Shown in pieces: positions 24,556 through 32,592 of a stretch of 64,000 bases of DNA. Made by a program: the position numbers and the translations under genes. Origin of the DNA: a virus; IMG/VR virus record IMGVR_UViG_3300023112_000011, positions 1 through 64,000 of that record. One strand, 5' to 3'. The notes under the pieces are model-generated. The model did not search any database. It was given only the letters and a program-made list of their open reading frames with translations, and had not been told where the DNA came from. Numbering within the stretch: position 1 is the first letter of the stretch; the number at the start of each line of letters is the position of its first letter.

Positions 24556-25265
24556 CAAGGACCAAAGGTCCAGTGCGTTTACGTGCGCTTGCTGCCACGT
24601 TTGGTGTTTCCCTCGAAGGTGTACCAGACGCGGTAGTGAATTTTGTGGGTCACCGTAACCGCAGAGAGCTCCGAGAACATGCTGAGGGGTATTCTGTGGG
24701 CACCATCCGGCTACGTGAGATTGTAGAGAAGGAACTCCCCGAACGCTGGCGTGAGCACAGAACTCTTCGTGGGGCTGCTCTTTTGTTGTGCGAGGTGTTT
24801 TGCGTCAAGCCCAGCATCCCAAAATGGGACAACGCAGCTCAAGTGGCCCGTCGTGTAAAGGATGCGTCTCGTAGATTGACCCTCCAACAACTGGTCGCCA
24901 TCTCGAGGCTTTACGGGATTGACGGTGGGCCGAGGATGACTAAGGGGGAGGTCGCTACGAAGCTGGGCATAAGCGAACAGGACATGGAAGATCTGCACCA
25001 GGCGGCGTTGATCGTTCTTCGGCAGCCTTCCGCTCAGAGATCCATCGGCAGGTACGGTCTAGTACGCGCCAAGTCGTTGGCCAAGGTGATGGAGCAGGAG
25101 CGTGAGGAGATCATCAGCCGCGTGCGCTTGGAGGAAAACGCCAGGGCCAACCAGCACGCTCTGGTTGATTCGGAGTTCACCGATAAGTGGTGGAATGAGT
25201 TCCAGAAGAGGCTCGCGCTTGAGGCAGAGTTGCGAAGGATGAAGGAGGGGCAGGATGGATCCTGA
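24552..25265 (+). CDS. Sigma-region-4-like HTH protein
   Basis: 237 residues, ATGA overlap. LVAISRLYGIDGGPRMTKGE, then VATKLGISEQDMEDLHQAAL (residues about 113-152), fits the sigma-70 region 4 helix-turn-helix, with the GL-GG-xMT-EV order seen in primary and alternative sigma factors. No region 2 is evident in the N-terminal 100 residues. It could be a divergent sigma factor or a region-4-type regulator steering host RNA polymerase. The C-terminal 15 residues are encoded within an inverted repeat shared with the gene at 26139. Confidence 0.55.
   Translation: MTRTKGPVRLRALAATFGVSLEGVPDAVVNFVGHRNRRELREHAEGYSVGTIRLREIVEKELPERWREHRTLRGAALLLCEVFCVKPSIPKWDNAAQVARRVKDASRRLTLQQLVAISRLYGIDGGPRMTKGEVATKLGISEQDMEDLHQAALIVLRQPSAQRSIGRYGLVRAKSLAKVMEQEREEIISRVRLEENARANQHALVDSEFTDKWWNEFQKRLALEAELRRMKEGQDGS
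25190..25234 (+). repeat. 45-bp inverted repeat, left copy
   Basis: Begins GTGGAATGAGTTCCAGAAG; its reverse complement occurs at 26712-26756 with one mismatch in 45. It lies inside the sigma-like gene and encodes WNEFQKRLALEAEL. Confidence 0.9.
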
Positions 25266-25434
25266 TGCTGCATTGGAGGAGATTCGGCGCATCGTGGCGA
25301 GAGCTGATGCGGATGACACTGACGCCATCGAAGACCACAGCAGGCTCGTCGACCTCATCGATGGGCTCGACGGGTGGATGAGCAGAGGCGGCGCACTGCC
25401 CGAGATGTGGGCGGTCATGCGGGAGAGGTGGTGA
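25255..25434 (+). CDS. 59-residue hypothetical protein
   Basis: ATG 25255 after AAGGAGGGGCAGG, ending at TGA 25434. Acidic, helical (PDAALEEIRRIVARADADD), overlapping the end of the sigma-like gene. Good ribosome site and natural composition support it; function unknown. Confidence 0.55.
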   Translation: MDPDAALEEIRRIVARADADDTDAIEDHSRLVDLIDGLDGWMSRGGALPEMWAVMRERW

Positions 25435-25437
25435 GAG

Positions 25438-25719
25438 GTGATCAGGGTACCAGGAGTGGAAGCAGAGGTCTCGATCCCGGAGACCGCTGATGAGTGGGAG
25501 CTCTTCTCAGATATGAAGGGTGTGGGCAAAGTGGCCAGGTCCCTGACAAGCGGACTCAAGAAGGCGCTCATGGCTCGAACTCGGGAGAAGGCCATCGAGA
25601 TCATGAGTGAGCGTCTCTCGAAGTACCCCGAGTTCGGAGCTCGAGACACCGAGCCTCGTTCGATTGCTGAACGTTGCCTGACTGATGGTCGGGGCGGCGA
25701 CTACTACTGGAGCCTGTGA
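25438..25719 (+). CDS. Hypothetical protein
   Basis: 93 residues, GTG 25438 just after the previous stop. A helical basic middle region (KVARSLTSGLKKALMARTRE). No family recognised. Confidence 0.6.
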   Translation: MIRVPGVEAEVSIPETADEWELFSDMKGVGKVARSLTSGLKKALMARTREKAIEIMSERLSKYPEFGARDTEPRSIAERCLTDGRGGDYYWSL

Positions 25720-25720
25720 G

Positions 25721-26095
25721 ATGCGGTCGTTTACCAATCAGCAAATTTCGGACTACTTAGGCATCACCCCAAGACAGCTCACCTACCTTGCCGAGAAGGG
25801 AATCGTGACGCCTTCTGTTCGAGATGCCTACGGCAGTGGGTCGCAGCGTTCGTACTCCTACGAAGACATTAGTCGGATTGTTTTGGTGATCGCACTACGG
25901 GGCATTGGGGTGGAGCACAGCAGGTTGAAGGGGGCGCTAGACCGGTGGGACCTGCCCATCTGGGACGAGAACAGGCAGGAGTTCATTGTGCTGCTGACCT
26001 CCGAGCACGCTGAGGTCAACGTAGTGGTGAACCGACACGCCCTTGCCGATGAGATCAATTCGGTCAGAGAGGGGTTCTCTCGGCGATGGAGGTGA
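25721..26095 (+). CDS. MerR-like HTH regulator
   Basis: 124 residues from ATG 25721. TNQQISDYLGITPRQLTYLA and the following EKGIV...RSYSYEDISRIVLVIALR show the MerR helix-turn-helix plus wing (Y/F-D boundary). After it comes a short domain (about 45 residues) instead of the usual long dimerisation helix and effector domain. Probably a DNA-binding regulator of phage genes. The gene at 54008 has the same arrangement in its C-terminal half. Confidence 0.7.
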   Translation: MRSFTNQQISDYLGITPRQLTYLAEKGIVTPSVRDAYGSGSQRSYSYEDISRIVLVIALRGIGVEHSRLKGALDRWDLPIWDENRQEFIVLLTSEHAEVNVVVNRHALADEINSVREGFSRRWR

Positions 26096-26138
26096 TGTGG
26101 GAGACATCGAGTGCGGTCGTCAAGAAAGAGAGGGAGAA

Positions 26139-27140
26139 GTGAGGGAACCGAAACACAAGAAGTACAAGAAGTATTCAGGGCCTGTGCTCTACGGGCGCGA
26201 CAAGATAGACATCGAGATGGACACAACGTGGGACGATGCTCCTTTTCTCGAGAAGCTCGTCTATATCACCGCCACGGTCGAGAGTGGTGGTTTCTACGGA
26301 TCCGTGTTCATGGCTGACGGCACCGGTATCACTGCCGGGCTGTGTCAGCACGTGGCCATCTTGCCCAGGCGTATGCAGTGGGGTGGTTTTTGGAAGCTCA
26401 TGGCTTTCATCGACTGCGTCTTTCCTGTTTACCACTACGACCTCTCGAGACTTCTCGAGGAACAGGGGTGGTTCTTCCAACCGGATGGTGTACTCAGGGG
26501 TTACGACGACATCCCTGTTCCCGTCCACGTGTTTCGTAATACGGTAACCCCGGTTGATGGTGCTGTACCCGATGGGGGCCCCGAGTGGGAGGACTCGGTG
26601 CGCTGGTGCAAGGCCGTGCGCCAGATCTTCGCCCACCCCCACACCTACCGGGCCCAGCTCATGTACGAGTGTCGGCACTTCCAGAAGATGATTGAGCGTA
26701 ACCACTTCCGCCGCAACTCTGCCTCAAGTGCGAGCCTCTTCTGGAACTCATTCCACGGGGTGCTCGATGGTAAGCGTGTGAGTGACGTGGCGTTCCCGCG
26801 GGGCGTGACCTGCCAAACACCTTTCGAGGACCCCCACATCGAGCTCGCTATGCTCGTGCTCCTGTCCTTCGCGGTCAACGCACCTAAGTGGGCGTACACG
26901 GCGCTCGACAAGACGCTCAAATTTCATGGTCACAACGGGATGGTACCGCTTGACGGACACACACGGTCGCGACTCTTTGCCTGCGAGCTCGTGAAGAACC
27001 TCGAGCAAGCCGGCGGTACCAAGTGGGACGACGATAGGAAGTACGGGAGGTACCAGCGAACCAGGAACGTGCTCAACGAGGTGTTCGACGACAAGGTCAT
27101 CGACTTGGTGATGCCCAAGGACTTACCAGAGGAGGGGTGA
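26139..27140 (+). CDS. Hypothetical protein, possible peptidoglycan hydrolase fold
   Basis: 333 residues from GTG 26139; GTG 26097 with a perfect GGAGGTGAT site would add 14. Residues about 40-75 read YITATVESGGFYGSVFMADG, then TGITAGLCQ. This is reminiscent of the ESGG...G-I-T-G segment around the catalytic Glu of lysozyme-like hydrolases, but the match is weak. The C-terminal half is helical. Codons near residue 195 lie in an inverted repeat shared with the sigma-like gene. Function not established. Confidence 0.6.
   Translation: MREPKHKKYKKYSGPVLYGRDKIDIEMDTTWDDAPFLEKLVYITATVESGGFYGSVFMADGTGITAGLCQHVAILPRRMQWGGFWKLMAFIDCVFPVYHYDLSRLLEEQGWFFQPDGVLRGYDDIPVPVHVFRNTVTPVDGAVPDGGPEWEDSVRWCKAVRQIFAHPHTYRAQLMYECRHFQKMIERNHFRRNSASSASLFWNSFHGVLDGKRVSDVAFPRGVTCQTPFEDPHIELAMLVLLSFAVNAPKWAYTALDKTLKFHGHNGMVPLDGHTRSRLFACELVKNLEQAGGTKWDDDRKYGRYQRTRNVLNEVFDDKVIDLVMPKDLPEEG
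26712..26756 (-). repeat. 45-bp inverted repeat, right copy
   Basis: Reverse complement of 25190-25234 with 44 of 45 bases identical. Here the plus strand encodes RNSASSASLFWNSF inside the gene starting at 26139, so the repeat is read from opposite strands in the two genes. Confidence 0.9.
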
Positions 27141-27382
27141 GTGTAGTTGTCAATCATCTTTTGCACACGTCTCGTGTCGCAGAGATTGGCAAAGGTGTTT
27201 CACACATTACACAGGCTAGTGTCCCAAGGATTGGCAAAGTGTGTAAGGTGGGGGAGTAGGCTAGGGAGGGCATAAGACCCCCGTGTAAAACGATCTTTGT
27301 GCGGAAAAGGATCAAGCTGGCTTTTATGTGCAATTAGTCGACTTGATCAAAGTGGGCATGATCAAAGAAGGGTAGTGTAGTA
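27141..27382 (+). promoter_or_regulatory. 242-bp intergenic region with short repeats
   Basis: Contains two direct copies of GATTGGCAAAG (27185 and 27230 area), several TGTGTAA/CACAC words, a GGGCATAAGACC box at 27268-27279 resembling the phage -10 word, and paired GATCAAA words near 27345 and 27361. Probably a promoter-operator region for the gene at 27383. No gene or clear terminator seen. Confidence 0.45.
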
Positions 27383-28465
27383 ATGTCGGTAACTTACGAC
27401 GTTTTGGATGCGATGAAGAAATGGTGTGGTGAGAACGTAAACATCATCGAAGTCGTTTCGGCGGCTGTTCGGAGAGGTTGGGACGAGGGTGGTGCGGCGA
27501 CTGACCCATTCGGGGATGCTTGTGCTGAAGGTGGTCTGTTTCGAGATGGGAGTCGGCCGAGGGATACTGTGGTAGCGGCGGCGCTTCGGCACCAAGAGCA
27601 GGTGAGGGTGAGCACTGAACTGCTGAGGGCCCAAGTCCGGGAGGAGCGTACTGCGAAGGTTGGGGGGCAGGAGGTGTCGCAGGAAGAGGAGCTGGTCGAG
27701 CTCTCCAATGGCTGGTGGAAGTCCAGCGTTAGCGATGGGGAGTGTGCTTGGCCACGGTGTGATGTGGCGGCGGGGTCGAGCTTGGCCCTCTGTGATGAGC
27801 ACTTGAGCAAGCTCTATGGAGGTGAGCAGCCTCAAGACCCACGTGTCCCACCGCCCACGGGTGAGGACGAGCCCGTCGAGGTTCCGGACCGTTCCACACC
27901 AGAGACTGATCAAGACGCGGAGTCGTCTTCAGAGAACGTGCTCAGCGGGGGTCGCTTCATCCTCTACAAGAAGCTAGCCGCTCTGGGTCAGATGCAGGGA
28001 CTGAATCCTGTCGCCAAGAAACTACTGGTGAGGGAGTCGCTGCACCTACTCGAGAACGTTCCCATCAAGGACCTCTTGTCGTTGGCCGTGTTCCTTCAGG
28101 ATGCGTCTTCGGTGCGGGTCCGACTCAAGGACATGATCGAGTCTGATGAGAGTGATCGGGCAATTCTCCTGCACACCATTGTCTGCTTGGCGAGCAACAC
28201 GGCTGAGATCGAGGAACTCGACAACGGCTGGTGGCCGAAGGCGTGGTACCCCGAGGAAGCTATCGAGACGGAGTTCTTCCGGTTGCTCTCCGAGAACTCC
28301 CTACTCCCGTTCCACAAGTTGGAGCTGGCTATGGCTGCGAAGTTCCCAGAGGCTCGGGACTTCCGGCCCGGTTCATGGAAGAAGCTCCGGAACCGGTTCT
28401 GCAAGGAGGGGAGGATGAAGCAAGTAGCCCGACTCGTCTACGCCCTTCCCAGCAAGAAGAGGTAG
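27383..28465 (+). CDS. Hypothetical protein
   Basis: 360 residues, ATG with no obvious ribosome site. An N-terminal helical part (residues 1-110), a CAWPRC...LCDEH zinc-like stretch near residue 122-138, an acidic linker and a helical C-terminal domain (residues 190-350). The Trp-rich words SNGWWK and DNGWWP recur at about 107 and 276, hinting at an internal duplication. No family recognised. Confidence 0.7.
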   Translation: MSVTYDVLDAMKKWCGENVNIIEVVSAAVRRGWDEGGAATDPFGDACAEGGLFRDGSRPRDTVVAAALRHQEQVRVSTELLRAQVREERTAKVGGQEVSQEEELVELSNGWWKSSVSDGECAWPRCDVAAGSSLALCDEHLSKLYGGEQPQDPRVPPPTGEDEPVEVPDRSTPETDQDAESSSENVLSGGRFILYKKLAALGQMQGLNPVAKKLLVRESLHLLENVPIKDLLSLAVFLQDASSVRVRLKDMIESDESDRAILLHTIVCLASNTAEIEELDNGWWPKAWYPEEAIETEFFRLLSENSLLPFHKLELAMAAKFPEARDFRPGSWKKLRNRFCKEGRMKQVARLVYALPSKKR

Positions 28466-28469
28466 TGAG

Positions 28470-28937
28470 ATGGGAATGTACACGCACCTTCAGCTGGATG
28501 TGAGGCTGCGCAAGGACACACCGGTAGCGGCCATCGAGATCCTCCACATTATGTGTCAGGTCCAGGGGCACAAGCAGGAGGACATCAACCCAATCTTGGC
28601 GATCCACCCTGGGTTGGCTCACCCGCTCTTCAATACGTGGCGGGGTGCTTGGATGCTCAGGTGCAACGGCGGGTGCGGGGTCTGGGCGGCTCCCTACTTC
28701 GTGAGGGACGAGGCTGGTGTCTACCAGCTCAAGCTCTCCTTCAGCGTGAAGAACTACGAGAGGTCGATTCAGTACTTCCTGGACTGGCTCTCCCAGTTCG
28801 TCTCGTGTTCACCGGATGAGGTAAGGCTCGGCACCTACATGTATGAGGAGGACCGTGAGGAGAGCAGTGTCGTCTGGAAGGGTGGCAAGCTCAAAATCGT
28901 GAAGCTTATTCAGGCAGGAGAGCCGTGGCCAGATTGA
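28470..28937 (+). CDS. Conserved phage protein of MGMYT type
   Basis: 155 residues, ATG after AAGAGGTAGTGAG. The opening MGMYTHLQLDVRLRKDTP, the middle LFNTWRGAWMLRC and the later KNYERSIQYFLDWL follow a pattern I recall from small phage proteins of unknown function. Soluble, alpha/beta. The family assignment is from memory and unverified. Confidence 0.65.
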   Translation: MGMYTHLQLDVRLRKDTPVAAIEILHIMCQVQGHKQEDINPILAIHPGLAHPLFNTWRGAWMLRCNGGCGVWAAPYFVRDEAGVYQLKLSFSVKNYERSIQYFLDWLSQFVSCSPDEVRLGTYMYEEDREESSVVWKGGKLKIVKLIQAGEPWPD

Positions 28938-28946
28938 GGAGACAGG

Positions 28947-29141
28947 ATGCACGCGATAAAGAAGCTGAAGGGGGAGAGGGAGTTGCTGGTGTTCTTGGAC
29001 ACTCTCGAGGAGTGTCGGGCCATTGTTGTTGAGGTGGCCTTGGGTAGCCGAGCTCATCGAGTGGTCTTTCGGACGACCGTCGGTGATCTGGAGCTCGACT
29101 ACATCAACGGAACGTTCGAGGCGAATATGGAGAGGCAGTGA
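28947..29141 (+). CDS. Small hypothetical protein
   Basis: 64 residues, ATG after GGAGACAGG. Mixed helix and strand. GTG/TGA overlap with the next gene. Unknown. Confidence 0.55.
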   Translation: MHAIKKLKGERELLVFLDTLEECRAIVVEVALGSRAHRVVFRTTVGDLELDYINGTFEANMERQ

Positions 29142-29470
29142 AGGCGGCCATCCGACGTTGGGTGTCGCTCTACTGGCAGACGCTTGGGGTCGTCGAACTG
29201 GAGGGGCACTCGAACCCCTACAGACCTCACGACCTGGTGGGGGATTGCTACTTCGACCCCGCCCCTCCCGCTATCAGGTGGGGCGGTCATGTTCAGTCCG
29301 CGTACCACTTCTGTACGGAGGAGGCTGCGCTGAAGAAGGCGATAGAGCTCGCAGAGAGCCGACTGGAGGCCCTGGACTTTCAGCGGAAGAAGGTGGGGGA
29401 GAGACTTGAGGAGATGAAGGACCGGCTGTTCAAGAAGGAGAAGTGGGATGAAGCTCCTAGACGACGATGA
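29138..29470 (+). CDS. Hypothetical protein with C-terminal coiled coil
   Basis: 110 residues, GTG start overlapping the previous stop. N-terminal aromatic-rich half, C-terminal charged helix (EEAALKKAIELAESRLEALD). Unknown. Confidence 0.6.
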   Translation: MKAAIRRWVSLYWQTLGVVELEGHSNPYRPHDLVGDCYFDPAPPAIRWGGHVQSAYHFCTEEAALKKAIELAESRLEALDFQRKKVGERLEEMKDRLFKKEKWDEAPRRR

Positions 29471-29639
29471 TTACGAGCTAAGAGAGCGTGCGATCTGGCT
29501 CGGTATCAGGTCCCTGTCCCTGCGCATCTACGAGTGCGACACAGGGGTCCGTATCAGTGTCTGTCATCGGGGCCGAGAGGCCGATGACGCTATCGAGGAA
29601 CTGTGGGTGGCTTACGTGGAGGGAGAGTCGACCGAGTGA
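29448..29639 (+). CDS. Small hypothetical protein
   Basis: 63 residues, ATG after GGAGAAGTGGG, overlapping upstream by 23 bases. Beta-rich middle. Unknown. Confidence 0.55.
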   Translation: MKLLDDDDYELRERAIWLGIRSLSLRIYECDTGVRISVCHRGREADDAIEELWVAYVEGESTE

Positions 29640-29764
29640 CTAGAGACGTTCGAGTAACGGGCATCCTGATCGTCGCTGCGGTGGCGATCGGGGTGCTCCG
29701 GACGTTCGAGAAGTACGTGTTCCGTCCCATCATGGGCCGGGGCTTCCGGCTGAGAGGAGAATGA
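29636..29764 (+). CDS. 42-residue membrane peptide (paralog 1)
   Basis: GTG 29636 (GTGA overlap) to TGA 29764. One probable membrane helix (VTGILIVAAVAIGVL), then YVFRPIMGRGFRLRGE. The same ending, PIMGRGFRLRGE, occurs in the peptide at 34207, so both are likely functional paralogs. Basic end outside the helix. Confidence 0.6.
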   Translation: MTRDVRVTGILIVAAVAIGVLRTFEKYVFRPIMGRGFRLRGE

Positions 29765-29765
29765 G

Positions 29766-29966
29766 GTGGGCTGGGTACTTCAGATAAACGTGATGTGCCG
29801 TACCCCGCCCGATTGGGAGGATTACGACGAAGAGATGGGGACGGATACCCCCCTGGTCTTCGACACGAAGACAGCGGCGGAGTGCTATGTCACCACCGAG
29901 TTTTCGGACGACGCGTTCGATGACCCGCCGATGTTTCGGGTGATTGAGGAGGGAGGTGACGTGTGA
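29766..29966 (+). CDS. Small acidic protein
   Basis: 66 residues, GTG 29766 one base after the previous stop. Acidic (WEDYDEEMGTD), no motif. Unknown. Confidence 0.55.
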   Translation: MGWVLQINVMCRTPPDWEDYDEEMGTDTPLVFDTKTAAECYVTTEFSDDAFDDPPMFRVIEEGGDV

Positions 29967-30145
29967 AGGAGTACACCTACGTGATCGAGACGCTGAAGGG
30001 TGACGTGCTGGTCAAGGCGAAGAACATCGCTGAGGCTCGGGCCGTCGCCAAGAAGAAATACAAGGTCAAGCATCCGAAGTGTGTGCGAAGAGATCAAGTC
30101 TACGTCTGGTGCGCGAAGTGCGACAGCAAGCCCTGCTGTTGCTGA
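29963..30145 (+). CDS. Small Cys-rich basic protein
   Basis: 60 residues, GTG start (GTGA overlap). Lys-rich body with helix EARAVAKKKYKVK and a C-terminal CAKCDSKPCCC that may bind metal. Unknown. Confidence 0.55.
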   Translation: MKEYTYVIETLKGDVLVKAKNIAEARAVAKKKYKVKHPKCVRRDQVYVWCAKCDSKPCCC

Positions 30146-30154
30146 GGAGGTGGG

Positions 30155-30394
30155 ATGGCGATTGAGGGAGAGTTGAGTGGGACCGAGGGAGTCACATGCG
30201 GTTGCGGTGTGAAGCTCGAGCTGGCTGTGCAGATGAGCGCAGCTGGGCACTACCTCGGCTACTTCTGCAACCAGTGCGGGCCGTGGTCGAGGGAGACCGG
30301 CTACTTCAAGAACCGTAAGGAGGCGGAGAAGGCGCTCGAGGGTCGAGGTGCTGGTCATTTGCGGGACACGGGGTACAAGAGGGCCACACCGTGA
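30155..30394 (+). CDS. Zinc-ribbon protein
   Basis: 79 residues, ATG after GAGGAGGTGGG. CGCG and CNQCG about 22 residues apart form a likely zinc ribbon, followed by a basic helix. Unknown role. Confidence 0.6.
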   Translation: MAIEGELSGTEGVTCGCGVKLELAVQMSAAGHYLGYFCNQCGPWSRETGYFKNRKEAEKALEGRGAGHLRDTGYKRATP

Positions 30395-31122
30395 GTATGC
30401 TTTTCGAGTGCCCCCACTGTGCGGTGAAGTTCCACCTCTATCAGTCGGACCGCGATTTCGACACGTTGTGGTGTCCACGGTGCGGGCACTCAATGGTGTG
30501 GAAGCCCAATGGTGAGTTGCTCTCCCGTAACCCCCTCACTGATCGATTTGTGGGGGATCTCGATGCGGCTACGGCTCTCTTGGTTGCCGTGGGGTTGGAA
30601 CTAGATCCGGTTACCATCGAGGTCCGCGGTGAGCTGGCCAGGTTCGCGTGGGACTTGGGGGACTTCTGCGACTTCGGAACGGACTTCTTCGATTACGGTT
30701 GTTTCGACACGCCCGGCTTATACGTCTGGGAAGGTGAGGTTGTCGTAATCGATAACGGTACTGAGCGCGTATGGGACTACCTCGAGGATTTGAAGCATGC
30801 GGGTGGTTGGACCTTGGACTCCCGAAAGATGAGCAGCCTGCGGAAGCCGCTGCTCAGTGATGCGTGGGACTGTCTGCGCGTGGAAGGAGAGGATGTGAGG
30901 CGACAGAGGATCAGCTTGGAACTGCGGGAACAAGAAGAGGGTCATTCGATCCTCTTCCTGAATCCAGACGATAACGAGGAACCGATGATTGCCGTTGGTT
31001 TGCTCACAAGCGGCCAGGTAGAAGGTGGCGACCAGCACCTGTACCTCATCGAAGCGATCAAGGATAACGCGGAGACCTTTGCCGACTTCATCCTCATGGC
31101 TGAGTCAGTGGGGGAGAAGTGA
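30391..31122 (+). CDS. N-terminal zinc ribbon, hypothetical
   Basis: 243 residues, GTG start. CPHC and CPRCGH (residues 8-33) form a classical zinc ribbon; the following 200 residues are acidic alpha/beta without known motif. Overlaps both neighbours by GTGA. Confidence 0.65.
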   Translation: MSMLFECPHCAVKFHLYQSDRDFDTLWCPRCGHSMVWKPNGELLSRNPLTDRFVGDLDAATALLVAVGLELDPVTIEVRGELARFAWDLGDFCDFGTDFFDYGCFDTPGLYVWEGEVVVIDNGTERVWDYLEDLKHAGGWTLDSRKMSSLRKPLLSDAWDCLRVEGEDVRRQRISLELREQEEGHSILFLNPDDNEEPMIAVGLLTSGQVEGGDQHLYLIEAIKDNAETFADFILMAESVGEK

Positions 31123-31367
31123 GATTCAAGGGAATTGATGGCTACGAGTTCACCCCTATCGGTGATGGCAAATCGCCAGCGTACACAGCCCATCAAGGTT
31201 GCTCCAACGTTGGATCCATCACGAAGCTTCGGCCCAAGCAGTGGAGAGCTTGGCCTGCGAAAGACGGAAGGCCGGGGCCCAAGGCGATAGTCTCCGTGCA
31301 CGAGTCGCTACGAAGAGCAGCTGCCCATATCGCCAAGACGCACGTTGAGCTGACCAGGGAGAGCTGA
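31119..31367 (+). CDS. Hypothetical basic protein
   Basis: 82 residues, GTG start. The C-terminal HESLRRAAAHIAKTHVE helix is basic. No motif. One-base overlap (TGATG) with the next gene. Confidence 0.6.
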   Translation: MRFKGIDGYEFTPIGDGKSPAYTAHQGCSNVGSITKLRPKQWRAWPAKDGRPGPKAIVSVHESLRRAAAHIAKTHVELTRES

Positions 31368-31672
31368 TGCACCCACAGTGTCCGTTGCGACTGAAGCGAG
31401 AGTGCGTTGTCTGCTCTGAGTACGACAACGATCCCCATCCGTCCTGTGCGTTGATCGACAACCCGGGGCGGGTGGGGGAGTGTGAGGAATGCGGGGAGCC
31501 CCACCTTGTCGCCGACCTAGATGGTGGGACATGCCCAGACTGCCAAGAGCGGGAGGTGAGTCGGATTAGGGTGCAGGTGTGTGCATCGGCGTTCAAGCAC
31601 ATGTCGTATCACCAGGCCGGGAAACCTGCTGTTGATTTGCTCAAGCCCGAAGAAGAGGAGAATGATGAGTAA
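31367..31672 (+). CDS. Multi-zinc-ribbon protein
   Basis: 101 residues, ATG. Cysteine pairs CVVC, CEEC and CPDC across residues 13-64 suggest one or two zinc sites. Acidic tail. Unknown. Confidence 0.6.
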   Translation: MHPQCPLRLKRECVVCSEYDNDPHPSCALIDNPGRVGECEECGEPHLVADLDGGTCPDCQEREVSRIRVQVCASAFKHMSYHQAGKPAVDLLKPEEEENDE

Positions 31673-32003
31673 ACCAACTTGGCGGAACGAGCTCTCAGAA
31701 GAGGAGCGTGAGCTTCAAGTCGACACCCTGTTGGGGGTGTTGAGGAAACTCATGATCAACCCCGATGCAAGCTGCGACATAAAGCAGTCGAAGCCTGTCG
31801 ATAACTCCGGCCTAGGTTTTCGCTACAAGGGGTACACCACCATGAGCATCCAGGTCATCGCACCTATGCACCCCTTCTGCCGACACTGCGGTAATAGCGG
31901 GGCGGTACCGGTGTTCGGTGTGTACTGTCCGGATCAGTTTCCTTCTTGCACCTGTGAGTGCGGAGACCGGCGGCGCAGACGTGAAGGGAGTACGAAGGAG
32001 TGA
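31665..32003 (+). CDS. Zinc-binding hypothetical protein
   Basis: 112 residues from ATG 31665, after GAAGAGGAGA. CRHCG...CPDQFPSCTCECG in the C-terminal third is Cys-rich. N-terminal helix (LSEEERELQVDTLLGVLRKL). Unknown. Confidence 0.6.
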   Translation: MSKPTWRNELSEEERELQVDTLLGVLRKLMINPDASCDIKQSKPVDNSGLGFRYKGYTTMSIQVIAPMHPFCRHCGNSGAVPVFGVYCPDQFPSCTCECGDRRRRREGSTKE

Positions 32004-32004
32004 A

Positions 32005-32592
32005 ATGACAAAGGACATCATTGAGAGGTCCGAGTTAGAGGACATCCCACAGTGGGACATCAACGAGGCCGCTACTCTGATCAAGGAGCTCCAGGAGCTG
32101 AACGAGCGCCTTCAGTATCGAGTGAAGCGCCTCGACGAGCTGTATCAGAGCACCTTGGGCGTGGTCAACAAGCTCCAAGCCGAGCGGGAGCTGCTCCTCG
32201 ACCGGGTCAAGAATGCGGGGTCGGCACAAATCACTATTGATCGATACCTGGCCGCTGTCCAGGAGCTCGAGGAGGAGAAAGACAAGTCCGAACCGTGGTT
32301 CCCAACACAGGAGCCTGATCGGTTCGTCGAGGCTATGAGGGACGAGCGTCTGTACATAGACATTGGGGACTTCGCCAGCATAACCGATGCAGAGTTCATC
32401 CCAGATCGCCTGGTCGTGTCGATGCGGGGGATGGGGACTGGGGAAGAGGCTCTCGCAGACTTTGAAGCCGCTATGGCGCGTCAGAGCTACAAGCTCGTCT
32501 CGAGGAGCGGCGTCTGGTGGGACAACGCTGGAACGTTGGTTCTCGAACGCCCCATCATCGCGTGGATGGGTGAGTTCGATAAGGAGAAGTAG
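32005..32592 (+). CDS. Coiled-coil hypothetical protein
   Basis: 195 residues from ATG 32005 after GAAGGAGTGA. Residues about 20-100 form a long charged coiled coil (IKELQELNERLQYRVKRLDE); residues 105-195 are alpha/beta. Unknown. Confidence 0.65.
   Translation: MTKDIIERSELEDIPQWDINEAATLIKELQELNERLQYRVKRLDELYQSTLGVVNKLQAERELLLDRVKNAGSAQITIDRYLAAVQELEEEKDKSEPWFPTQEPDRFVEAMRDERLYIDIGDFASITDAEFIPDRLVVSMRGMGTGEEALADFEAAMARQSYKLVSRSGVWWDNAGTLVLERPIIAWMGEFDKEK

Noticed and set aside
25190-26756. Phase-variable inversion switch
   Set aside because: Kept only as one explanation: inversion would produce truncated proteins rather than alternative ones, and no recombinase is seen in the window.
26139-27140. 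Firm call as a second endolysin
   Set aside because: The ESGG-containing segment resembles lysozyme-like enzymes only over about 30 residues; other catalytic features cannot be located.
29205-29240. Minus-strand tRNA-like T-arm (GGGGTTCGAGTGCCCC)
   Set aside because: The loop is one base too long and there is no matching acceptor or anticodon arm; it lies inside a convincing gene.
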